From positions 2,649,912 through 2,713,911 of the forward strand of contig NC_051102.1 in the NCBI RefSeq assembly GCF_901709675.1: DNA of 64,000 bases, given 5' to 3'. Below the pieces are notes generated by a model, which was not told the origin of the DNA, searched no databases, and saw only the letters and a list, made by a program, of their open reading frames with translations. This document shows positions 46,760 through 64,000 of the stretch, one piece after another. The position numbers and the translations under genes are program-made. Source of the stretch: Syngnathus acus. Its lineage: Eukaryota; Chordata; Actinopteri; Syngnathiformes; Syngnathidae. The first letter of the stretch is position 1; each line of letters opens with the position of its first letter.

Positions 46760-48399
46760 ACTAGAATTGGGCGGAACATGCAAAAGGCTTCGTAGTAATT
46801 TATTTTCTGCAGAAGAGAAAAGAAAGCAACTCTGTGTTGCCTGCAAAATGTTTTTGGCTTCATTCTGTCAAAAGAGCTACATCATTCAGTGTCACGATGA
46901 CAGATTCGTAGCGTCAAGTGATGCCAATGCCGATCACGTAAAACACAATAAAATATCATCATCATGAAATCACACTGTGTTCAGGCGACGCAAAAAATGT
47001 GAAATCCCCAAATATCGACGTCAGAACTGCGTGCAAAGGCCACAAATTTCATCCGATTAATTGTTATCGTTGTTTTTGAAAATGTGACCAAAAATATGTG
47101 AGCGTCCTTTTCCCGCACTATCCGAAACATTAGCGGGCTCGAATGTTATAAAGTTGCGTTTGAAAATGGCAACTGGACCGAGGGAAGAGATGGCGAGCGA
47201 GGAAGAAGGGAAGAGATTAGGGTTTGCCGATTAAGTGCCGACAACATCTGCGGTCTTTAGACCGGCCAAGGACGATGATTGTGTTATCGGGGGTGAAGGT
47301 AGACAAGCCAGGACGGCCTGGATGCAAGTTTTGGTTTTCAGTGGCAAGAGTCGCAAGCTATTTAGAGACGTTGGGGAAAATAGAACCAAAAAAAAAAAAC
47401 GTTCAAAACCAAATAACCTTAGGCCTGCTTTGCAAGGCCCAACGTTGTGCAACCAAAAATGCTGGATGAATAGATACTGTTGAGAGTGATGCATTGCAGG
47501 CACGAAAATAAAAGTAGGTGAGCGCACGCTTTAAAAAAAATAAAAACAAAACAAATGCATAATCGTACCGGTTAGCTATGAATACCAAAAGGAATGCTTT
47601 CGAACCACATGACACCGTGGTCCCCTCACGGCATTTGGAGAGAACATAAATTCCTTATTAAAACGTGTAGACGTACGATATCATTTAGCCTTTTTTGGGA
47701 AACGAAAAAAGAAAAGATAGCGATCGAAGAGTTTTCGCGTCGAGACGATGCAGCCGAGTACAGCACTCACCCCACTTTTGGTTGAGAGAGAAGCCGGACA
47801 GACTCAGCCAGACTCTCCGTTCAACATCCTTCCCAGTCGAGAAGCGAGAGGTGCCAGGCTAGACACGTGGCACTGGCATACCCAACCACAGCCCGCAGTC
47901 CTCACACCACCATACCCCCCCCCCTTAGTCCTACCCCCTCCCTCCACCTGCTCTACCCCCCCCCCCCAACAGTCCTGCCTCTGACTGACACCCCCCCCCT
48001 TCCCCATCCTCACTCAGCAAAAAAGTCCAATGGTTGATCCAGTTGCTGTGTGGTTTGTTTACAGTCCGAAGGCTCCGGCTGGGAACAAGTTGAAGAAAAG
48101 TCAAACGTGGTCACGAGCGCCCTCGCACGCTAATCCATTTTCGACTAGTGGTACGAGTGGTGTAAGGTGAAAAAAGAGTCGCCCAAGTCCTGCTCAGAGA
48201 GTGTTGAAGAAGCAGTCCCCCGTGCGAGGTAGCAGCTGGCCGGCTCGGCATCACAAGATCCATTTTTGTTTTGTTTTTTATTACAACTTTCTATTCAGTC
48301 ATAGAAAGAAAGCGGGCGAGAAAAAAATGGAGCACTTTGCTGTCAGCGGACTCCAAACGGCTGAGGGAGACCACGGGAAAATAATTAATGAATAGGCAG

Positions 48400-48475
48400 C
48401 AAGTAACTCACTGTTGCTAGAGCGAGGGAAAGCTCTTCCCGCCACGCGATTGGCTGCCGCGCGCACCATGTGCTA
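48400..48475 (-). promoter_or_regulatory. CCAAT-box GC-rich patch, possible alternative promoter
   Basis: On the minus strand a CAGCCAATCGCGTGGCGGGA segment combines a CCAAT box with a GC-rich or E2F-like GGCGGGA, within a short CpG-rich patch. About 40 nt downstream lies AACAGTGAGTTA, a possible donor. It sits 2.7 kb upstream of the first PIK3R2 coding exon. It could be a second PIK3R2 start or simply an enhancer; no reading frame supports a separate gene. Confidence 0.25.
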
Positions 48476-51212
48476 CTCAGTCACCAGAGAAGCCGGGCAA
48501 ATCAAGGAAACGTTCTAATATTAGAAAATGTTTCTAGGCAGCCATCATACATCTGACCCAAACAAATACACCATTTCACCACACGTAGGACCCTTATCTG
48601 ATACTTAAGCCACATATTTGATGACAGACAAAAAAAAAATCATCATTTTGTGGAAATTGTGGCAAACATTCCAGCATATTCATATACAGTGACAACTAAG
48701 TGGCATATTAGTATCATTATACCGGAGTTATGAAATATGTACATCAAATAAAAACAAAATAATTGAGAAATTTAACCCGAGAGCATGTCATTCATGTTTA
48801 ACGTTGGTGTATTTAATTGTAATTACTTTTATGGCTATTTATTCCTTTATAGTTATATTTTAGTCATGTATTTTAGAACTACACTAATTAGCATCCCTGT
48901 GTCCTCTTAATTTTAAAACCAAGAATAAAAATTAGAAGTGAAAGCAAATTTGTATATAAAAACAATGAGTTCAATATTTTAACAAAAAAAAACAATGTTA
49001 TCATTGTACGGTATTTAGCCACAAGATCCGACAAATATCCAGTATGCTCTCTTGCTGGTGAGATTACGTAACATGTTCCTGCGCAATCTTTTCTCAGATG
49101 TCTGATTTAGCAAACAAACTCAAAAGTAAGAGAGTCACCATTCCATCGAGACTTACGTCTAATTGTGTCACCGTATAATAAGGTGAAGCCAAATTTGACA
49201 CATTTTGCTTCCAGAAGAACCAAGTGTCGACAACTGCAAACATTTGCAGTAGTTCATCGACACACACCAAGTTGGGTGAACAAACATCTGCATATAATGT
49301 TGAACTAAAGCGCACGTCTACAAAAAAATATATATATATGTAGTGACTGAATGGAAGGAAACAATTAATGCGGTCAAGTTTGCGTTGAGACTTTCTGGCT
49401 GTGCTGCTGGCGAGCTGACCATCGAGGCACCACGCATACAGCCTGGCTTGGCCTGGCCTGGCCTCGGGCCATGGAGCCACATGCAAGTGAAAAATCTCCT
49501 GCGCCACAGTGGAGACTAGAGACAGGCCAACCTTTCAGGAGGACGTCGTCTCCTAAAATGGAGGCTTGGGTATCGCGCAATGTTCAAGTCGTGACACTGA
49601 TGTTTAATGCAAACATTTGATAAATTGTGGCATTGAGAGACTGTTGTGGGTCACAAAACTCACTTTTACTCCGTTTCTATTGGGAGCACAAACAAACAAA
49701 AATTAGCCACAATCAAATGCTTTCCTTTTCAAATGTTCTTCCAGCCATCATTTTCTGTCAAATTATTATCCACTGCTCATTGTTTAGTTTCTCCACTCAA
49801 CCTTTTAGCCTTGCCATAACAAAAGACCTTCACGTGTTTAGAATGTGGGGCCGAAAGATATTGTCTGTTACTATTTTTGATCAAATTGCACCATTTCAGT
49901 TTAACTGGGCCTCCCCTGCAGGAGGATTTCGAACAAAAATAACCCCAGCTGGACTCCATCTGGTGAAATGTGAAGTGAAGGAGCATACGTTTGATTCCAA
50001 CTCCTCTGGAAAGTCACGCTTAGCATTTAGAGAGGATTTAGCCACTTTCAAAATGAAGACTCTTGGAAATAGGCCCAAAGTACACCGAGCAACACAACTG
50101 GAGAATCATATTTAAAAGAAAAAAAATTACGACTTGTGCGCATATAAACCATCTTACTGCAACAAGAAAAAGTACGTTTTGATGCGGCACACTGAACCAC
50201 AAACAACATGGCATGATTGTAGAAGAAGTAAATTTCCCTGGCCACTGTATCTAAAATATAATTAGGACCAGGCTGATTTAAATCAGCCAATTATGGCTCT
50301 TCAAACATCATCCAAAATACATAACTCAGCCAAATGGCTGATACTTGCCAATTGTTTTAACCTTTAAACTTTTTACAGCAGTTGTACACAAGTAACACTG
50401 GTATCATTATGTAATGAGAACAAACAGGTTAGAAACAAAAGGATAAAGTGGATTTGAGAGGCTCCGTTAATTAATCCTTTTTAGCGATAGTTTCTGAGTC
50501 AAATCTGGAACAAAATTGGATTTGGTGTGAATTTGGCTATTTGACATGGCATCTTAAAATTCCAAACATAGCAAAACTAGTCAATAACTTACCAGTGAAG
50601 TAGTTTTCAGTTTAAAAAAGTTTTTTTTTTACATTTAGATCATTTTTAAACTTAATTTTTAGCTGGCTGAAAAATAATTGTTATATCTTTTGATTTTGTC
50701 CCATCCGAGTTTTCATTTAACATTGTTTTACCATCAAATTTCTAACAGTAAATTTTATTTACCTTAAAAAAAAAACTACAAAAAAAATACTCTCCATCGG
50801 GACGAGTAAACGGAATTGGAGGAGTCGACTGACAATTACGTCACAGTGCCTCAGGGCGCCAACATCACATGACCAAACAGAGAAAACAGGTGAGCTGTGC
50901 CGACAAGTGGCAGTGGAAGGCAAAATGGCCACCCCCTGAGATGGATAAAACCAAGTGGATTGTTCTCCTTAATTCATATATATCAAAAGCAATATTTGTA
51001 CGAATGTTTACACAAGAGGGGGATACATAGAATTTTTTTTTTTGTTCAGAAAATATTTCACTTGACTTCCCCTTTAAATACAGGGGTTAAATCAGTTTTT
51101 ATGAGTCTCTTCTTAACAAAAGTACATCCCTGTACTTTTATTTATGTACACAGTGTGCATACTTTTACCACCTCTGTGCACACAAGTGGTCTGAGATATT
51201 AGGCTTTCATAA

Positions 51213-51575
51213 TGCAGTTATTTTCAAAGTGTGGTGCAGATAGCACTAGTGGTACAAGAGTCACCGCTAAAGTACAGTTCAGTTGTATTTAACATTTAAG
51301 TTCAATACTTTTGCATTTAATCTTTAAGAACAATTTGTTTCCAAATGTTTATGGAGGTACATTTTTATATGTACTATCTTGATATTTTAAGTTAGTTATT
51401 AATTAAGAACCCCCCCCCCCCCATATTTAGTCCAAATGCTAATTTTTAAACTGTCCATAACGTTACAGTGGCTACAATAATATTCAACACACATGCGTTT
51501 TGACAAGTTTCTTTTAAAAAGTAATTTATTTTTATTTTTTTTAAACGTCAACGTCTCGTGAACCATTCTCCACTA
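51213..51575. mobile_element. Degraded hAT-like element
   Basis: GTTATTTTCAAAGTGTGGTG-CAGATAGCACTAGTGGTAC matches the start of a common CAGTGTTTCTCAAAGTGTGG hAT terminus. The right end is near GTGAACCATTCTCCAC. Poly-A, poly-C and poly-T tracts fill the middle. Borders are approximate and no target duplication was found. Confidence 0.4.
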
Positions 51576-51876
51576 AATCAGTTCAAAAACAACATAACAG
51601 AACTCCAAGAAAGCAACTTTTTACGAAATGAAAAGCAAACTCCGTAACTTTGCAACACTTCACAATGCAATTAAGGCGGCTAGCAACATCTGCTGCGCAA
51701 GTGATATTTAAATGTACAACTTTCATTTTAGCTTTAAAAAGTCCAGGGGAAAAAATGTGGTGCAACGAAGCTGGTGTCGCCAAGCGCGATTTGAGGCTTC
51801 CACCATTTTCCAGTAAGTTACAGTGGCTGCCTCGCAGGACTGTAAATGTGCAATAAGTTGGAGGGGAAAACTCACC

Positions 51877-52200
51877 CGTGGATATTTGTTGAGTCTTCTT
51901 AATATTTAGTCGCGTTGTTCAAAACTCTGCAAAATGGCAGAAGGAATTGGTCAATGTGGGGAAAGTTTCACGGCAGCTTCCAGTGGTGCACGCAGCTTGC
52001 TCTTCTCTTTTCCCTTCGCCTTCTTTTCTTTTCCCGTTCAGAACTCCCTGCTCCCCTGCACAGCCATTTTCCAGCACGGCAAGGGAGGGGAGGGGAGGGG
52101 GGTGGTCGACGCGTGGGAACAGCCAGGAGGCAGGAGGATAGCGGAAAGAGCCGAAGCGGTACGGAAAAGTTCGAACACAGGCTCCGGATGGACTCGGCCT
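51877..52200 (-). promoter_or_regulatory. Probable non-coding first exon and promoter of PIK3R2
   Basis: This is a GC-rich patch in AT-rich surroundings. Read on the minus strand it contains GA- and GC-rich blocks and ends at a strong donor, CCACGG before GTGAGTTTT, placed at 51876. No convincing coding frame runs through it. Its position 6 kb upstream of the first coding exon and the leader acceptor at 45834 fit a 5' UTR exon of PIK3R2, whose relatives start with remote non-coding exons. The upper boundary (52200) is a guess. A second, weaker candidate promoter is at 48.4 kb. Confidence 0.4.
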
Positions 52201-53014
52201 AAAAAAGTGAAAGTTGAAACCATTCACGTTGCAAATATTCGATTCAAATCTTTGATTCATTTCGTGAGAATTAAAAAAAAAAGGTCGCAACGTCATATTG
52301 TACGAGAGAGGGGGGATTTCACACATATTTCCAACTTTATTCTCCTACTATTATGCCTTTTATACTGGAAAACACACCTTTATTTGGTTATGTAACCAAA
52401 TACATCAATACATCAATGCTTCAACGTAAATGCAAGGTCGACACATTTATTTGGCATGTCATAATTACGCCAGCGCTCAAAGCAAAGCTTTAAGATTTTT
52501 AATATCTGTTTTTGTTTTCCCATTTATTTAGGTGTAATTTCTTTAGTGGTGCCTGAGATACATGTTTAATTTGTTACATCACCATTCTCTCAAAACACTT
52601 AACCTGCAAACAAGAGAATGTGAGCACAAAACACAACTGCCCCAATGTACTGTTTTGTTTTAAAATCTTCTTCCGCTTTAGAAAGCCTGATTGATGGTTT
52701 TGAGTGCACACGTCACACAGAGAAGGGCCTCGTCGTCTCAGCTTAGTCCGACCCAGTCGGGCAGTTTTGGCTATTGTACCCACTTCTGTGTATGATCATA
52801 CTGTACAGTAGCATCCCAACTACACGCCTGCATTACAGGTGAGAAAATTCAACACATTCCAAGTTTGGACTTTTGAGTGAATATTTTATTCAAGCACTGT
52901 TAAGACAATAAAAAAAAACACACACACACATTGGCACATCAGTCTGAAAAAGACCCCCACATAGTAGGAACTTCACAAGGTCCAGTTAACATGAAGACAA
53001 AGGGATTTGTTGGG

Positions 53015-53187
<173 letters not shown>

Positions 53188-54572
53188 GGCAATTGAGAGC
53201 AAATGACAGTCCAACACCTCACATGGAGAGCAACGCACATACAATGACAAGTTTTTTTGGGGGGGGGGCGAAGGCTAACCTGCTAAATGTCAATTTAAAA
53301 CAAGAAATTAAAAAAGACATAATTAAGGGTACAGATATCAACAAGTATGAAATAAAAAAACAAATGCTGAAATCATCCCAAAATGTATCCAACAAATTAG
53401 CTTCAAATTGCATGAAAAACTCCTAGACACATTTGCTTCTGTATTAAACAAAGAAGTTTCCACGAGCTGAGTAAAATCCTGCAAACAGGCACTATAAAAA
53501 GTAAAGGTGGGAATAATATGGTGGAATGTAAAGCATGCACAATCCTTTGAGGTTGATTTTAAGAGGAGATTAGGAACCTGCCACTTTAGTTGCACTCAAC
53601 TCACTTTGCAGGCCAACGATTCTTACAAGGTCACTTTCAAAAACACCACGACAGCTGTTTTCAAGGTCCACTGTTGTTTATACAAAACACAAACAGCGTG
53701 GTTTAGTACTACTGCAACAACAATGCTTCCTTATGGGTATATAGGGTGGGGAGAAAACACCTCTATTTTTTTTTTTATTTCCTCCATTCAGGATTTCTTG
53801 TTTAACTATGTGGTTACATTTTTTTTTTAAATAATAGAAAAAAAAACACCCATACCACATTATCGCAGCAAAAATTCATTCTTATTATACATCAAGCGCC
53901 CTAGTTGTTCTACTAGTATGCTAAATTACCTAACAAGTGAGAACGAGTACATAAACCTCAAGCTGGATATTAAGGATATAGAGTTGTTCAAACAGCTTTT
54001 TATACTTGTGTGTGGTTTTTATGGCTAACCTTGCTTTGGCACCAATGTTTGTCTTTCAAGTGTGATCTTCATATCAAGTAGTGATGAGACCCAATAATGT
54101 CAGAGACTTCCTCTTGAGAAGCAGCACAAAATGGATTTTTTGGTTGCATCCAAGTGCAACAAAAAGCCCCTAAAGAAATTGAGAGGAAAAAAAAACACTC
54201 GCTCGGTGTATTTACACTATTTGACAGTAGCAAACAATCACTAAAGCATCCCAGGCCATTTTAGCAACCCAAAGAACAGATGAGCATAGTTATAAATACA
54301 AGTCTTCATTTGAAATACAAATATATTTACAAAATGTCATTCGGTGACAAACAGAAAACAAGTGACAGGGAAATGAACAAATATAGACATATTCATGATA
54401 ACGGTATTGAAGGATGCGCATTTTACCTCAAAACATCAATTTTCAAGCTTGTGATGGGACTTGAGCAGAGTCGTCTGGCGAAGGCGATCGGCCCAAGATG
54501 AACATACAAAAGGTTAGTGCTGTTGGACTTTTAAGTGAACTTTCAAGATGGATATGGAATGCACTGTAACTT

Positions 54573-54925
54573 TTAGTCCATCCAGACATTTTCTATACCA
54601 CTTGTTCCCACGGGGGTCGCGGGCGTGCTGGAGCCTATCCCAGCAGTCATCGCACTCTGAACCGGTTGCCAGCCAATCGCAGGGCACACAGAGACAAACA
54701 ACCATTTGCACTCGCACTCACACCTAGGGACAATTTGGAGTGCTCAATCGGTCTACCAAGCATGTTTTTGGGATGTGGGAGGAAACCGGAGTGCCCGGAG
54801 AAAACCCACGCGGGCACGGGGAGAACACGCAAACTCCACACAGGGAGGGTCGGAGGTGGAATCGAACCGGCACCTTCCTAAGTGTGAGGCGGACATGCTA
54901 ACCAGTGCGCCACCGAGCGCAACTG
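54573..54925 (-). repeat. Fish interspersed repeat, near-full copy in reverse orientation
   Basis: About 350 bp. On the plus strand it reads CCATCCAGACATTTTCTATA, CGCGGGCGTGCTGGAGCCTA, GGTTGCCAGCCAATCGCAGG, GGAGAAAACCCACGCGGGCA, CGCAAACTCCACACAGGG and AATCGAACCGGCACC, ending CTAACCAGTGCGCCACCGAG. The minus strand therefore has a tRNA-like head (GTGGCGCACTGGTTAGC, GGTTCGATTCC) and the body typical of this abundant teleost family. It lies about 200 bases below the MAST3 stop codon, probably in its 3' UTR. Confidence 0.7.
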
Positions 54926-55119
54926 TACCTTTTAGCGATAAACTTAATTTATGCTTGTCACAGAAATGGTCAAATTATGTTCAACTGTATGTATAATAGT
55001 GCATTTTTAGGCCCATCCTAAAAATTTACTCAAAAAGTCCAAAAACCTAACTTTTGTTTTTAACAGATACCCCAGAACAAACTGGTTGTTAATTTCGATC
55101 CCTTGTGAAGTGGCTACAT

Positions 55120-63060
<7,941 letters not shown>

Positions 63061-64000
63061 CTATGGAAGAAAAGAAGAGGAGGGAAGATAAGCAGGATTT
63101 GTCCTGAAGAAAATGGAAATAACTGACAGCGGCGGTCGCTGCAGAGCATTTACTTTTGCTTTATATGGAAAAGTGTATGAGGGCAAGATAATAAACAGCA
63201 AGAGCGCTTAAAACCAAACATAAATTATCATTTTGTCATCTCAGTCAGGAGTACGTTAGCTTAAGTGATTTGTCCTGCAAAAGTAGAATTCCAGGCTGTT
63301 ATTTTGGCCATGTGTGCGTTCTTTGACTCACTCCACACCAAAATGTGTGGCGTGAGCCTTGGAATTTAAGAAAACTTTCTTGGGCAGGGGTCTTAGTTGT
63401 AGAAGGCTGCAAATAGGTGATAGAAAGAGGAGGAGAAAGCCTGAGAAGGAAACGAGAGATGTTTCGGGCTGGAGCTGCATAAAGAAATGACTGAGTGGAT
63501 CCCTGAAAGGGGCTTTGTGTGGGGAGAGCTGACCTCACTGTCTCTGAGCCATGTGGCCAAGCATGCAAAATTATAGCCGTGGCACAAGACCCAACTATTG
63601 TTTTCCAGCCAACTGACGAGTTTTAAGATAAAGTATAAAGAGCGTCACCACAAAAAAAAAAAAACAGACACAAAAACGTAATGGGTGTAACTCACAAATG
63701 CTGAATAAAAGGTGACTTTTCCCAAACGGAATCAATTGAGTGAGGAAATCCTGTACCGCCCTTGCTAATTGTTTGTGCCAGAAAAAAAAAAAAAAGGAAA
63801 AAAAAACTTGTGAGGGATTAAGTTCAATTTCCATAACAATAAACACCTGGACATTACGGATCTTTTTTGTCATCAAAATTCTTGGATTAAGTCAGAAAAA
63901 CAGATCGCATTGCATTGGAAAAAGCACTCTTGGAAGCATTCAACATTACTCTTGGGTGATTCATTCCTTCCCTCTGTGCAACGTGATAAAGAGCTGTGAT
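63061..64000. other. MAST3 intron at window end
   Basis: AT-rich with poly-A/poly-T runs near 63.65 and 63.79 kb. It precedes the first in-window MAST3 exon, whose acceptor is TTTCTTCCATAG at 63061. No further upstream exon is recognised. Confidence 0.6.

Larger units (their letters stand above)
45834..51876. other. Upstream region or 5' intron of PIK3R2
   Basis: Mixed composition with CpG-rich patches near 46.0-46.6, 47.1-47.3 and 48.4 kb and long G/C homopolymers. A GCCTGGCCTGGCCT-type repeat lies at 49.45 kb. Open frames on both strands are not supported by any domain. If the 52-kb exon is real, this is mostly intron. Confidence 0.45.

Noticed and set aside
49094-49507. 137-codon minus-strand open frame
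   Set aside because: No domain, low-complexity tyrosine/isoleucine stretch, no conserved motif.
49627-50115. 162-codon plus-strand open frame
   Set aside because: Longest plus-strand frame in the window, but it starts from a non-ATG-like context, shows no domain or splice pattern, and lies in AT-rich sequence upstream of PIK3R2.

Overview
This is nuclear DNA from a ray-finned (most likely teleost) fish. It is AT-rich, with intron-split genes, GT-AG splice sites and typical fish interspersed repeats (hAT- and mariner-type miniature elements, a common fish repeat with a tRNA-like body, and an 81-unit AC microsatellite). All recognisable genes lie on the minus strand, so each gene reads from high to low coordinates. 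I assigned exons by translating the minus strand, matching family motifs and requiring every splice junction to keep frame. No similarity search was run.

Layout along the minus strand: (1) 63060-55120, MAST3, a microtubule-associated Ser/Thr kinase. Twenty-two exons are in the window; the 5' end lies beyond base 64000. (2) 45766-34312, PIK3R2 (p85-beta, PI3-kinase regulatory subunit), complete coding region in 15 exons, 733 residues, with a probable non-coding first exon near 52.2-51.9 kb. (3) 25247-22477, IFI30 (GILT, lysosomal thiol reductase), complete in 7 exons, 254 residues. (4) Three 5' exons of a long-form PDE4 cAMP phosphodiesterase, by synteny PDE4C, at 20.6, 17.9 and 8.0 kb. Each ends with the same phase-2 donor; the shared UCR and catalytic exons must lie below base 1.

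MAST3-PIK3R2-IFI30-PDE4C is the neighbourhood of human chromosome 19p13.1. Unlike the human order as I recall it, nothing recognisable as MPV17L2 or RAB3A lies between IFI30 and PDE4C, and PDE4C runs in the same direction as the others. The genes do not form an operon; they act separately in signalling (PI3K adaptor, cAMP breakdown, AGC-type kinase) and antigen processing (GILT).

The rest is intron and intergenic DNA with transposon remnants. The most notable is a 1.36-kb hAT-type element, carrying two apparent nested insertions, whose edge lies about 145 bases upstream of the IFI30 start codon. I found no convincing undescribed system. The best leads are the PDE4C first-exon cluster, a possible small secreted-precursor exon at 19.6 kb, and splice-site ambiguities in MAST3 and PIK3R2.
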